From positions 5,896-35,830 of the forward strand of contig NW_014579373.1 in NCBI RefSeq assembly GCF_000485595.1: a stretch of 29,935 nucleotides of DNA. The letters are read 5' to 3'. Shown in pieces: positions 1-11,546 of this stretch. This DNA is from Priapulus caudatus (Eukaryota; Priapulida; Priapulimorpha; Priapulimorphida; Priapulidae). The position numbers and the translations under genes are program-made. Every line of letters begins with the position of its first letter. The stretch's first letter is position 1. The notes beneath the pieces are model-generated. The model ran no database searches, was not told the origin of the DNA, and saw only the letters and a program-made list of their open reading frames with translations.

Positions 1-510
1 GCCAGATTTCGAAATAACGCCTTGGGAAATAAATTCACGATTTGAGAGTTTAGATGAGCTAGAACCCTAACCCTAGTCTAGATTTTGACAATTCCCCCCT
101 CCCCCGTGACGCCGCCCCTGCTAGTAGTGCTACACTGCCCCTAAATATATCCTTACTGAATTTTGTTTAAATTTTTACATCATTTTAGAATCCTTGCAGA
201 TCTTTTTTAACATTAGTGCTGCATAATGCTTTGTAGACACTTTACTCTTTAGGCTTTAGCATTAATAAAGTTTTGAATTATATTTAATTGTAAGTGACAC
301 AAGCCGGCAATAAAATGACTACTTACCATTCATTGCAAGTCTCAGCGCTATTTCTGTAATAGCGACCTCCTTCGCTACACGATCCCGGTATTCAGGGATC
401 GTAATGTCAAAAAGGCATGGCCTTTCCGACCACAGAAATACCAATTCGCCTTCCTTTTCGCGAGTCCACCCTACTGTAGAAAAGTGATGTTAAAATGGCT
501 GCCTCCATCA
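1..510. other. No gene recognised
   Basis: AT-rich non-coding sequence. I see no supported ORF, RNA gene or transposon boundary. Minor features are two CCCTAA units near 65-75 and a GATCCCGGTATTCAGGGATC hairpin near 382-401. Confidence 0.5.
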
Positions 511-941
511 GGGTTCTCCCCAGGATGAAATTCAAACAGGGGGGAGGGGGAGGGGGGAGGGGGGTCCGGGGGGGGGCGTGTATTTTTACCGTACGACTAA
601 TTAATGCGTAAAATCGCCACCACACGTGTATAGACGGTATTTGGGGTTCTTGTATATATAAGATAGCCGAGTCGGTGTACAGTTAGTTACAGGTTAACTG
701 TGCATTGTCAGGTTAACTTGTTGACTGTCTGCAGTGCATGCGTTGTACGGTAAAAATACACGCGTCGGGTGTCCTGGTCGAACGGCAATTCTTGACGGTC
801 GATTCCCGCGCTGGCAAACTTTTATTGTGGTGGAATTTAAACGGGGCGGAGGTAATTCAAACGGGGCGCAACGATTCAAACAGGGGGGAGTTTTCCCAAA
901 CGGGGCGCGCGCGCCCCGTTTGCGCAACGTAGGGAGAACCC
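511..941 (+). repeat. GGGTTCTCC inverted-repeat element, copy 1
   Basis: The stretch starts GGGTTCTCCCC and ends GGGGAGAACCC-like (AGGGAGAACCC), so its ends are inverted. Inside are G-runs, the subterminal module 'aacggggcgcaacgattcaa', and an internal inverted pair (gtgtatttttaccgtac near 578 and gtacggtaaaaatacac near 746). Two more copies lie at 8068-8494 (opposite orientation) and 26155-26319 (short). I find no clear target-site duplication, so the superfamily is unassigned. ORFs across it on both strands follow from the repeat structure and are not genes. Confidence 0.7.
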
Positions 942-954
942 TGCACATGATATC

Positions 955-1199
955 AACAACACGTCCGATTGGTTTAGAAAAATCGATCGGGCGACAAAAT
1001 ACGCCGGTCACGGGCACACGAGCGATAATAATCGCCCGGCGTAAATAATCGCCCGAAAATATATAACATTTTGGATACGGGCGATTCGATCGGGCGATTA
1101 AAATCGGCGTCGACGTGAACGGGCACACGGGCGAATTTTTCGAGCGATTTTAGAATTCGCGGCGATCGGGCGATAAAAATTGCTCGTGTGCCCCTACCT
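955..1199 (+). mobile_element. MITE fragment, PIF/Harbinger-like
   Basis: Rich in ATCGGGCGAT-type words. Its right end reads, on the minus strand, AGGTAGGGGCACACGAGC. The core (tccGATTGGTT...ATCGGGCGAC...CGCCGGTCACGGGCACAC) matches, word by word and in order, the core of the complete MITE at 18393-18715 (GATTGGCT...ATCGGGCGAT...CGCCGGTCGCGGACACAC). The right end abuts TAA and then LINE sequence. I cannot locate a matching left end, so this copy is probably truncated. Confidence 0.5.
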
Positions 1200-1634
1200 T
1201 AACCAATATCTTCAACAGGTGCCTGGAAGAGGGGATCTTTCCCACCTGTCTAAAAATAGCCAATATTATCCCAATCTACAAGAGTGACTCTCCCAATATG
1301 GCAGTAAATTACAGACCTATTTCCCTGCTGTCCCACTTTTCAAAAATATTTACAATTTACTACTTTATAACAGATTATACAAATTCTTAATTCGCTGTAA
1401 TACCTTAAGCCCTAACCAATTTGGATTTAGGAAAAATCACTCATCTATGCTAGCAATCTCTGATATTTATGACCATCTCCTTTCAGCAATGGATGAAGGG
1501 AAATCTACATGCGGTATTTTCCTGGACCTTTCAAAGGCATTTGACACTGTGCAGCATGATATTCTTTTTCATAAAATGTGCCACTACATGGCATCAGAGG
1601 AACCGCCTTACATTTATTTAAAAGCTACTTTTAA

Positions 1635-2547
1635 AGGCATAATAGGCCCATCGATTATGCAATTTTAACGAATGCTAGAGTAACTGGCACCTTGTGTAGT
1701 TAATAAGTACATTACCTTATAGCCAAACATGTATTAGTTGGTCCAATATCACTGCTGGTTACTAAGAAATGTCTAATTGAAATCCGCAGTCCACGAAATC
1801 AGTTGACTGACTTGTTTACAGTTTCGAAACCGCATACTTCGAAACGAGTGTGATACAGATTTATAGTCCACCGGACATTTTCGCACGCATGCAAAAACGC
1901 ACGCACGCATGCATTTCCGCTCGGCCGTACGCAATGCTAGCGATAGTACAGTACCGTAACTGTATACGTAACAGTAGCTCTGATTGTAATGAACGTGGAA
2001 TCCACGTACGAATCACGGACGCTCGTGATAATGAAGTAGGCTGTGTTGGGGGCCAACGCTATGGGAGGATCGCGGACTAACCACGGCCACAGACTAAACA
2101 TGGAAAGCAGACGGCACTACGCGTATTTACGTATATTGGTCAAACGAACAATACACCTGTGTCTGAAATTAAAGACATGTGGGTACCCGTTCATTAGCAC
2201 CCGCGGTTATTTACTTGTGCCTCAATACTGATAATACACCCAGAGATACATTCTACTAGCTCATCAGTCGTATATAAGCATGCCGGGACAAACAACTCTC
2301 TGCTAAACACCCGTAGCAACATATGTGACGTTGCCTAACCGAATTCGAGGCTATTTTGCTTGGCAACCAATTTAGCGTTGGCGCCAGATTACCAGATTTA
2401 CGGATTTCAATTAGACATTTCTTAGTAATTAGCAGTGATATTGGACAAACTAATACGCGTTTGACTATAAGGTAATGTACTTATTAACTACAGAAGGTGC
2501 CAGTTACTGTAGCATTCGTCAACTTTGTATAATCAATTATTATGCCT
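1635..2547. mobile_element. TTAA-flanked non-autonomous transposon in LINE
   Basis: Starts AGGCATAATAGG and ends ATTATGCCT, flanked by TTAA on both sides (1631-1634 and 2548-2551). The terminal inverted repeats extend about 150 bp with scattered mismatches, for example AATTGAAATCCG near 1776 against CGGATTTCAATT near 2400. No transposase ORF is visible in the centre. TTAA target duplication is the hallmark of piggyBac-type elements, so this is inferred to be a piggyBac-like MITE. The insertion splits the reverse transcriptase between catalytic motifs. Confidence 0.85.
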
Positions 2548-3127
2548 TTAACAAACAGGTCGCAGTTTACAAGTATTGGCACTTCATCTTCATCCCATTT
2601 ACATGTCTCATATGGGGTACCACAAGGGTCAACTCTTGGTCCCTTGCTATTCTTAATATATATAAATGATCTCCCTAATGCTTCAAATTTTATAACTAGA
2701 TTTGCTGATGATACCAACTTATTCATGTCAGGAAGTAATATTAATAATTTAAACAGTATTGTAAATGAAGAACTTGCCGGCATTGATGATTGGATGGCAT
2801 CCAATAAATTATCTATTAACTATAAAAACAACAAATTTATGATAATCAGCAACAAGTCCGAATTTCCGACATTTAATATTAAAATGGGAAACTCCACTCT
2901 TGAACAAACTAGTCACATAAAATACTTGGGCATCTATCTTGATAATCACCTGAAATGGAATCAACACATCAAACATATATCTGGTAAACTTGCAAGAACT
3001 ACTGGCATCATCTCAAAGTTAAGACACTATGTAAATACTCAGACAGTATATTACTCACTTGCATTTCCATATCTCCAATATGCTAATCTAAGTTGGGGAA
3101 CAGCTTCTTCAACAGCTTTAAACTATT

Positions 3128-3321
3128 AATATCTATACAAAACAGAATCATTAGGCTAATTAAATTTGCACCTAGAAGGACCAAAGTAAGCCCACTATAT
3201 CGTGAGCTGAAGCTCTTATAAAAAAAGCTGAATATCTATACAAAACAGAATCATTAGGCTAATTAAATTTGCACCTAGAAGGACCAAAGTAAGCCCACTA
3301 TATCGTGAGCTGAAGCTCTTA
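3128..3321 (+). repeat. 103-bp tandem duplication in LINE
   Basis: About 91 bp beginning AATATCTATACAAAACAG at 3128 recurs almost exactly at 3231, separated by a 12-bp A-rich spacer. It duplicates the codons for the RIIRLIKFAPRR segment of the LINE polyprotein. Near identity of the two units suggests the duplication is recent relative to the decay of the rest. Confidence 0.85.
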
Positions 3322-3622
3322 AAACTAAACGATATCTACAACATTGAACTAGCGAAATTCGTGTACAAGTTCAATTCGAACTTATTGCCTACGATGTTTA
3401 AAAATTATTTTCGAAGAACAGACAAGTGTACACAATTATTCTACTTGCTATTCTCAAAACGTCTCGCTGTACCTTCCAAGATTCTCTACTAACATGGGAA
3501 CAAAAACATTAAAATTCAGAGGTGTCCAATTATGGGCTACACTTCCTTCAAGCATAAAGACATTGACTTTCAAAACCTTTGTTAAAGCCTACAGAGATAC
3601 TCTCATATCCAAATACGAATAA

Positions 3623-4115
3623 GCACAGCTTATTCAGGTTCATATAAATAGAATCTTCTTCTTCTTTTTCTTATATTTTTGGTTATGATAACAATGCAAA
3701 TTGTGTTTCTTGTTCTCCCTGCATGGGCATTGCGCCTTGTAACGCAGTTACGTTTTTTTGTTTTTGTTTTATTTAATTGATTTGTGAATTGTTTGTTATG
3801 GTTTTGTTTGCATGTTTACAAGTGTAATGAGTGATGTGCGGTAGCTGTTGTCCAGTTGGTGTAGAATCTATATTCCTTATATATATATTTTTTATTTTGT
3901 TCAAATAAAATTGTATTTCTTGTTCTATGGGCATGCATGTGCCTTGTAATGCAGTTGTTTTGTTTCCTGTTTTTTGTTTTGTTTTTGTTTTGATTAATTG
4001 GTTTGTGAATTGCTTTTTTTGGTTTTGTTTGCATGTTTACAAGTGTACTGAGTATGTGCAATGACTGTTGTCCAATTGGTTCTATATATTTTTTACTTAT
4101 ATTCTTTTTTTTGCG
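3623..4115 (+). repeat. LINE 3' region with ~210-bp tandem repeat
   Basis: After the LINE stop codon there are two imperfect units of about 205 bp, starting near 3701 and 3911. Both carry, in order, TTTCTTGTTCT, GCATG, GCCTTGTAA(C/T)GCAGTT, a T/G-rich run, GTTTGCATGTTTACAAGTGTA and CTGTTGTCCA(G/A)TTGGT. This is presumably the 3' UTR of the LINE or an internally duplicated tail. Confidence 0.7.
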
Positions 4116-4699
4116 GCTTCAACGTGTGATGGTAGTTGATGGATTGTATTTGCGGTGATTTTTTTCCCAGGTTGTGGAGTTTCTGGTTTCGTGATGCGGC
4201 CTTTATGTTGGATTTTCGTTGTGTGTGATTTGTTGCCTGTACTGAATGTTGTGTGATCTTCAATTGTTGTGCTTTAATTTTTTCTTTCCCTGTCAATTAT
4301 TGTTCAGCTATGCGTCTGTGAGCGCTTTTTCTTTTCTGATAGTCTATATATATATATATAACTATATTTCGACCTGGGCATGTATATTTTTGATTGTATC
4401 TTTACACTCAATGTGACTCATATGTAATTGGCCATGTAGCTTACTTCATTAATTATTTATTTTTCATAACAACGCTCATATATTTTTATTTTCCAATCTA
4501 TGTATCATTAATGTTCAAGTCTTGAACACTTATAGTAACTTACTGTAATTACGCGAAGTGGTGACTTGAAGACTGTACTAGTCAATTCAGCCTCGCTCTG
4601 CTCTGTATTTATGTTTAAAAAACTTTTTTTATATAGTAAAAATGTTAACTACTAATATCCGTATTAAAAATTGTCTCTATAAATCTTATAAAAAAATTT

Positions 4700-4738
4700 A
4701 AAATCAAAATCTAAATTCTAAAATCTAAAATTCTAAAT
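4700..4738 (+). repeat. Short A-rich direct repeats, possible LINE tail
   Basis: Units of the form AAAATCTAAATTCT are iterated here. Many CR1-group LINEs end in short tandem repeats, so this could be the true 3' end of the LINE at 1205-3622. The link is inferred; 4116-4700 holds no recognised feature. Confidence 0.3.
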
Positions 4739-6597
4739 CTTTGGACATAGACTACGGACCTAAAAGCCCTCGCACGTCCTCCTTCAGTTCGCTTATGTCA
4801 AATACCCCTGGCCTCCTACACGACGTAAAATAGTGATAAACCATGTATGGGTGGCAAAAGCTACCATTATTCAAAACGACAGCAAGCTACGATGTTGTAA
4901 TGACCGGAAAGTAAACAAACCAATGAACAAAAAAGCTCATTGTCTTACACGTTTATACATTGTATATTTTATTTCACACTCTGAACTCAACAATATCATA
5001 CAAAGTTATGAAATTCGTACCAACATACCTGTCAAACTCTTTGCTTATTAACTCCTAATTATATTAGTAATAATATATTAGTAGTATATATATATCATGG
5101 CTAAATAATAGGAAGGAGTGTCCTGACATCAATATAAACAAAGCAGGAAATTCGTCATTACTAATCCTTTATAATACTACATTTCTAAAGTACCAAATTC
5201 ATCAACTTGAACTCAAATCGAACAGTACATCGCCTAGCAATCGTGCAAATCTTGCCTCGTAGTCTACACCAAGCAAATCCGGATGATACAGACTAAAGGT
5301 CACAACATCACTGCAGCGACAACGAACGACCTTACTAACTACAAACGACTTTCAGAAAAATTAGAAACTTTTGTTTCTATTTGCCATTTCACAACTGACC
5401 GATCGATCGACCAGGCGTACAACCTTGACGACAAAAATATTTAGAAAGTTCTTATTTCCCAGCGGACTGTTCGCCGCCGACACTTACAGATGGCATATCT
5501 ATCAGCGTTTCCATCGGAGTGACATCGATCCATTACATCATAAAATATAAACAAATGCTACCCAGACGTAGACTGTCCCAGCACTAAATCTCAATCCGCT
5601 TCAAAACAGTGGGGCGTAACATCTAATACAAAACGTTGGCAAACTCGGTCAGCCATCAGACGTTCGTAATAGTATTGCTGCGTATATTCGCTTTAAATCT
5701 TTTATTATCGGTATACATAAGCTTTTTTACAGCCAAGTTATTAAATAGTAGCAGCAGAGTTTTTATCCGTTGTGCGTCATCTTGCATCCTGAGGCACTTT
5801 GACTTACGGTCGGTCGTAGAGGTCGCGCTGCCGTTTTTCTGGGCGATATATGTGGCTTCCAGCTCCCCCGACTTGTCGATTGCCTTTATAGGTCACGACA
5901 CTGTCGCCTGCAGCTCGTTTTGCGACTTAAAATGTAAGACCACACATCTATCCATTTCTCTCGCCATCAATCCAAACAGTATTCCCGAATCTCCAACAAA
6001 AGGCAGTACTAACCATCTGTCGCTTCACGGCGAGCCGCTGGCTCGCTGGAGAATACATCATGCAACACTCGCGACGCTAACCCCCTCAAAAACCCGTGAC
6101 CACGGCACACAGCTGCATACCTGCATACGGCATTACAATTGGTATGGCCCCACTCACGCACGCCACACGTCCATCTCCTGCGAGAGCCACACCGCCCGCA
6201 CGATCATTCGATTCTATCTCGCTCCTGACGACAGGCGTGTAGCTGACTTTTGTTTGCAATTCGGTCGGTGAACTACTTTTTATTGATGGCCAAAGAATGG
6301 ATAATCGTTGTATCGTTTTAGTCTTCTTATCTCCCAGCTTGCCTTGTATTTTACGGATGGAGATAACTATGTCGCACAGCTAGGGCGAATTCTGACTGCT
6401 GCTACGATGGCTATCATGTTGGATCGAGTACGCGTTAGTAAGCGTAGTTTTATTTAAGGCTAAAGTAAATGTACGAATTTTCGCTGTCATGAATTTCATC
6501 CGTTTCCCTAATATATCTACTCATGATTATATATATTATATAATATATATATATCGTATATATATAATGATAGTATATGCTTGACGTTCACGGAGTT
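4739..6597. other. No gene recognised
   Basis: Non-coding as far as I can tell. The longest open stretch (5636-6271, plus strand) opens with TTG and shows no family motif. At 6530-6568 is a self-complementary (TA)n tract. An 11-bp sequence ACTCCTAATTA at 5051 is inverted near 7141-7151. Confidence 0.4.
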
Positions 6598-6599
6598 TA

Positions 6600-6944
6600 G
6601 TTGCGTTCACACGCTAAAATATATGCGGCTTGCTTAGCCACGGCTTGCTTAGCCGCGATTGCTCCGGCTTGCTTAGCGCGGAATCATATTCCGCGCCAAC
6701 TAAGCCGCGTATATTCGGCACCACGCTGGCCGCGTATTGATTGTCGTGTGAACCTAGACTGCTACCCGTTCGCTGCACGACAGTAGGGTAACGTGTGGAA
6801 CTGTCGACCGGATACCAGTCTATATTATACCTAGCTAGATACTAAGCCTCGAATCTCGTGTATCTCGTGTAAACGCATTTTATCCCGAACTTAGCACCAA
6901 CTAAGTACGGTACCAGCTAGGCCGTGTATACGTGTGAACGCAGC
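6600..6944. mobile_element. TA-flanked MITE with GTTGCGTTCACACG ends
   Basis: Left end GTTGCGTTCACACG, right end CGTGTGAACGCAGC (inverted, one mismatch), flanked by TA (6598-6599 and 6945-6946). The interior has three direct copies of CGGCTTGCTTAGC near 6627-6682 and a diverged inverted region (ACTAAGCCGCGTATA). There is no coding capacity. TA target duplication fits Tc1/mariner-type or related transposition, but the terminal sequence alone does not fix the family. Confidence 0.65.
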
Positions 6945-6946
6945 TA

Positions 6947-8067
6947 TACAAGGCTATCATTTTTTAATAATGCAAATTATTTTTGATCCCGATTGTTTCT
7001 TCACGCACTGCAACTGATTTAGATACATAGATAATAGATAATATATATTTAGTAACTAGTACAGCTACTATAGTGTACCATTAAATACACTAGTAAATTA
7101 CTAACTGTATACATTGTAGTCACACTATGGTGAACTAATACTAATTAGGAGTATTTATTCGTGGTTCCGCGGTCTAACACAGCAAAAAATTTGTCGTCAT
7201 TCGCTATGTGTAGATCTCACAGGAAATTGACTTTTATTTACGTAGCCCAAAATTTTGACAGGCAATGGATTGTAAAACGAATGACAACCTTGGATTAAAC
7301 TTAAAGCGGATTAGTGTTACTAGCGGTTGTGCTGAAAAGTACATATCATTCCGTCAGCGCTTCGTAAGCTCACCACCAAAGCTCTTTTGAGAGGTCACAC
7401 AGCATTTACTTGTGGCCATGCAGAGCGGAAAACAACTGCTAAATCGTAACAGTGTCGTAATCCTAGTGCGGCTGTACGATTACTGTGATAATTGTTTATC
7501 CTGTCTGGTATGCACTAGAATCGCGTGCCGGAACTATGCCCATCTATGAATCCGCTATATATATACCAAACTTTTGCGTTGATATTTACCAAGTACCAAC
7601 GCTAACGAGTTTATGTGTATCCCAGCGTACACAGCTCGTGTTTATATATTTACGACATCGTACATTGAGCTTTAATATATATATGTGGCTGGCCTTCGCC
7701 GAAGTGGCCTATTTTAGCCGGCGCGCGTGCATTTACTCGCTGCTCATTCTACGCAACTCGCACACGATTCTTACAACTGCGGAACACCCTGCCACCAGCA
7801 GATCTACACATTCCTGCATGAAGAGAATCGGGGCATAGCGACGCACTACTCGTTGTCTGTAGAGCACACCCCGGTGGTGGTGATGAGGCGCGCAGAAATC
7901 AGCCGGGCAAGGAATATATATATATACAGGGGGCAAGCTGCATGCAACAGAAGCACTCTGGCATTTTTCGTATTTCTCGTGGAACAATATTTGGCACTAA
8001 ATAGCACGTACTTTATGATACACGTATATATATATACGTAACATATAATATATATATATACGTATCA
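6947..8067. other. No gene recognised
   Basis: AT-rich non-coding sequence with several short (TA)n tracts, notably 7914-7925 and 8022-8062. Open frames here are short and have no recognisable domain. Confidence 0.4.
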
Positions 8068-8494
8068 GGGTTCTCACTACGTTGCGCAAACCGGGCGCGC
8101 CCGTCCCGTTTGGAAAAACTCCCCCCACGTTTCAATCGTTGCGCCCCGTTTAAATTACCTCCGCCCCGATTAAATTCCACCACAATAAAAGTTTGACAGC
8201 GGGGGAATCGATCGTCAAGAATTCCCATTCGACCAGGGACGCGTGTATTTTTACGGTACCACTAATGAGTAAACGTACTATGCACTGCAGACTACACACA
8301 AGTACAAACAGTTAGCCTGTCCCAAACCTTAACACAAAGTGTACCGACTCGGCTGTCTTATATACAAGTACCCCAAATACCGTCTATGGTGTGGTGGCGA
8401 TTTTACGCATTACGGTAAAAAAACACGCCCCCCGGACCCTCCTGGTTTTGCCTCCCCCCTCCCCCCTGTTTCAATTTCATCCTGAGAAGAACCC
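8068..8494 (-). repeat. GGGTTCTCC inverted-repeat element, copy 2
   Basis: Opposite orientation to the copy at 511-941. It begins GGGTTCTCACTACGTTGCGC and ends TTTCATCCTGAGAAGAACCC, with the same internal modules (AATTCCCATTCGACCAGG, cgtgtatttttacggtac, gtgtggtggcgattttacgc). The (TA)n tract ends immediately at its left boundary. Confidence 0.7.
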
Positions 8495-9350
8495 AGCGTA
8501 TATATACGCCCTATAGACGTCTAGAAATCATGAACAGTAAGATTGCACCTGCAGAGAAATCGTGCTGTTCTCTCAAGTGACGTAGCTATTGTGACAGCTC
8601 CGCTGTGTCCGGTGTAAAAACGGGATCCGACTACTTACTGGAAATATGCATCACATAAACTGCCAGGCAAGTTTCTAGTGGAGTAATCTGTGATTATTTA
8701 GCATGATTGATATATATGCATGTTGTGTACGTGCTGAAATATATACATGTATGTACTTTTCATTATTTTTTGTTTCATTCTTATTCATGGATGCTGACCG
8801 TGGACGCCTTCTACTGTTGCAAAACACCACGTTCACGCGCGCAACGCGCCTTCTCGCACTTGCCTTGACGGCTCGCCACAAATCGGGGTTACAGATTCAA
8901 CAATGGCAATGGCGTGGCGCGTTCGCGCCTGGAATTACACTCGGCTGCCAGATTCGCGTTCACGCATTCCATTGGGAGAAAAAATGTCAGCACGTATGAA
9001 ACTAGCTAGTCAGAGTGGACTGTTTGGAACAACAGAATAGAAGACAACCGTACAGCCACACGCGCAGGACACCACAGAGAGTGGGCGAATACAAGGGGTC
9101 ACTGCCCTAATGTATCCGCAGTCCCATTTACCTAGTGAGACCGTGTTAATCTTAACAATGTTCAGCAGGTCAGAGGTTCATCAACTGCTGATTGCTAATA
9201 TCGCGCTACATAGTGGACAGCATTGGTGCGCAGTTACATTCCACTATCTGCTCTGCGTAATCCAGCATAGTGATGACGGCCCGGTGGTAGACATAACCCA
9301 CAGATGATAGTCCGGGAGCTAGAAGGGTCCACCGTGCACCCCCCCCCCCA
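8495..9350. other. No gene recognised
   Basis: Contains a CG-richer patch (8800-8990) with no supported exon. It ends in an 11-C homopolymer (9339-9349) that sits exactly at the left breakpoint of the 2-kb duplicated block. Confidence 0.4.
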
Positions 9351-9603
9351 CTACAACTTATGGCCCGCGTATGCGGGACGTATGGGCATACGCTGGCATA
9401 CGTCGGAAAATTTTGAGCATGCTCAAAATTTTTTGAAGACCTTGCCGTACTACGACGTATACCAGCGTGCTTCAGCGTGCTTCAGCGTGCTTTTAACTTA
9501 TACAAAGCTTACCCATAACTTATTCGACGTACGCCAGCGTATTCACCAAATTTTTTATACGTCCGGCATACGCTGGCTAAATCGTCAATGTGTGACAGGG
9601 CCA
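9351..9603 (+). mobile_element. Right-end fragment of a B-type transposon
   Basis: Matches the right end of element B (19474-19724). It includes the phased AACTTAT/ACGTAT words, the terminal GTGTGACAGGGCCA and the following TTA. There is no left terminal repeat. The fragment arrived with the 2-kb block rather than by its own insertion. Confidence 0.8.
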
Positions 9604-10417
9604 TTACGGACGTTACATTTTAGTGTTGTTACGGACGTTACATGTATGAAAATATAATGAAAAACAACTGTAAAGAGCTACATCTACGCTGTTTATGTAC
9701 GCATAACCTCAAACAACAATATAATTATAAGAAGTGTATCTATAGTGCTATCTTCTCATGCCCACATTCCTAAATCATAGGTTCATCATGCATGGTTAGG
9801 TCTATAAGTATAACTGACAGACCAGTTTACTAATTAAAATGTATTGATATTCATGAATGTTTCTGGCCCAAACGCCTATGATGAGCTATTTCGTTCACCT
9901 ACTTGTTTCAAGTCTGTTTCTGTTGACTTTGTTTTTAATTTGTTTTGCATACATTAGTTGTTCCTACGTCAGGCAAGCTTCAGGCAAAACTCAGGCAAGC
10001 ATTGGGGTTGTGTCATGGGTAACTTTTGTGAAGGAAGTATGCATAAAAATGAAATACATTAGTAAAGTGGTCTATTCTAAGTACAGATCTATACAAAACA
10101 ATGAGTGTAGTAAATGAAATGAAAAACAGTTCTAGATAGGTCATGTTCAATTCTGCTCCATAGCAACTACCGTATACATTAGGCTGAAGCTTTATGGAAA
10201 TCCACTTCATCCTTCTTCATATCTATATCAAACAATAGCCTGCTCCCCATCATCACAATTTTGGGTGAATCCAATTTAGCAATTACATCTTCTTTGGGGT
10301 GAATAAAGACTTGTTCTTCTCAATATACTCTACCCATACAAAGACCTCTCATAATGTGGTTTATTTCATGAAATTTATCATTTTTACCAAGTTAATGTTT
10401 CCCTTTAATAATTTTAG

Positions 10418-10501
10418 ACAAGTGCTTTGGGCTTGTTGGCAACCAAATTTATGAGTCACTTGCTCGACCTGGCAAGCGAGGGGAAAAATTGTAGCACCCT
10501 G
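10418..10501 (+). repeat. CAAGTG...TAGCACCCTG dispersed repeat, copy 1
   Basis: Carries ACAAGTGCTTTGGGCTTGTTGGCAACC, split here as ACAAGTGC, then GGCAACCA, then CACTTGCTCGACCTGGCAAG, A-rich, then GTAGCACCCTGG. The same order of words recurs at 20533-20617 (the duplicated copy) and in a better preserved form at 22603-22690. Superfamily unknown. Confidence 0.6.
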
Positions 10502-11213
10502 GTGCATGCATGCATGCTCTTATTCACAATCAGAACTCTTGCTCAAAGGATTGTACACAATTATTGTGCTTAGGCTAAAATGTCATTACCCTTTGACATC
10601 TACATACTAACCAAAAGGCCTTCCTATATATTTAAGAATAAACTGCTGGATGACATTCATGTGTTCATAGTGTGTAGCCGCCCAGGACAAAACCATTTTT
10701 GAAGAGGGGTCATATAGCTCATGTAAGAGCAGGCTTTCATTTTTAAGGGGCGCGATCGCGCTCGCGCTCCACCGCGCACCCGAAATTATGCCATGGTGCG
10801 CGCATCATCGCGCCTCATAAAAGTGGTTGAAATCGCGCACCAAAAGTATGTCTATTATGTTGAAATAGCGCTCCATAGAGTTCTCAATGTAGGGGGGTAC
10901 AAAAAGGTTAGCAACAAACAACAATTTGTGGTGTGTAAGTAACTGAACGTATGGCAGAGGTACAGGTCTGGTTACTACCCTCTGGTTTATATATATATAT
11001 AAATACAACTAAACAACAGCATCCAAATACAGGTACCTACACGGTATAGCCACAAGTTACCTGCTCGTTTTCTACTATACGTGGCGAGAAGTGGTTTTCT
11101 GCCGACGTGAAACAGTCGTAGGGCTGGAGGGGCTACATACGTGGCTATTACGTACAAGTAATTTGGCTAGTTTGTTGATGGATTGTGATGATATTTTGTG
11201 CTGAAATATGCAG

Positions 11214-11447
11214 GTACATGGATTAGAATCTCTAAGGATGGAAATCAGACTAAATAAAACAAGTTTATTTTTACATCCGATCAACTCTTTTATTAATCTG
11301 TGTGCTAGTGTTGGGTTGTTGGATGAAAAAGACCCTCCTAGCTCCCGGCCTATGACGCCCAATAACGCCACCTCTGACACAATAAACAAATTCTGGCAAT
11401 ATGATTCGTACGATTTTAAAAGCTCATTCAACACACGTTCATTGCAA
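11214..11447 (+). CDS. Candidate internal exon, 78 codons, unknown protein
   Basis: An open stretch of exactly 234 nt lies between a plausible 3' splice site (AAATATGCAG|GTACATGG) and 5' splice site (TTGCAA|GTTAGT). It is phase 0 at both ends. The peptide starts VHGLESLRMEIRLNKT and continues SLFLHPINSFINLCASVGLL, then a polar stretch DEKDPPSSRPMTPNNATSDT, then NKFWQYDSYDFKSSFNTRSLQ. A helical half followed by a Pro/Ser/Asn-rich half looks protein-like. I do not recognise the family and see no neighbouring exon with confidence. A 119-codon minus-strand frame overlaps it (11075-11434), which lowers certainty. The first half of the exon is duplicated at 21331-21447, where one extra A shifts the frame. 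Confidence 0.4.
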
Positions 11448-11546
11448 GTTAGTTTCTGCTAGTGAACACGAGCATGAGTGATTATTGATATTTAGAATGA
11501 AATTCATATGGCAGCTATTTTAAATGAAAGTGTCAATGACACTATT

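Larger units (their letters stand above)
1205..3622 (+). pseudogene. Non-LTR retrotransposon reverse transcriptase, broken
   Basis: Remnant of the ORF2 polyprotein of a LINE, which would copy the element's RNA by target-primed reverse transcription. Conserved blocks appear in order: GIFPTCLKIANIIPIYKS and NYRPISLLS (about 1230-1330), FLDLSKAFDTVQHDIL (1520-1565), GVPQGSTLGPLLFLIYINDL (2610-2680), the catalytic FADD (2701-2712), KYLGIYLD (2920-2943), then a C-terminal LKFRGVQLWATLPSSIK region ending in TAA at 3620-3622. The endonuclease and the RT N-terminus are missing, as usual for 5'-truncated LINEs. It is dead: frameshifts near 1350 and at the insertion junction, a 103-bp tandem duplication at 3128-3321, further frame breaks near 3440, and a 913-bp transposon at 1635-2547. 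The motifs place it in the Jockey/CR1/L2/Rex/Crack/Daphne assemblage; I cannot choose the clade by eye. Confidence 0.9.
9351..11330 (+). repeat. 2-kb duplicated block, copy 1
   Basis: Nearly identical to 19474-21447 over its whole length. The differences I read by eye are about twenty 1-2 nt indels and only a few substitutions (for example CATAATGTGG against CATAACGTGG). Its first 253 bp (to 9603) are the right end of a B-type transposon whose left part is absent. The rest is non-coding until the exon candidate at 11214. The left breakpoint abuts a C homopolymer; at the right end, 11331 onward continues the exon in this copy only. Confidence 0.92.

Noticed and set aside
5636-6271. 211-codon open stretch on the plus strand
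   Set aside because: It opens with TTG, has no recognisable domain, no splice or promoter context, and is plausible by chance in a locally CG-richer patch.
11075-11434. 119-codon minus-strand ORF
   Set aside because: It overlaps the plus-strand exon candidate, which has both splice sites in phase. I prefer the plus strand but cannot exclude this one, and the choice lowers my confidence in 11214-11447.
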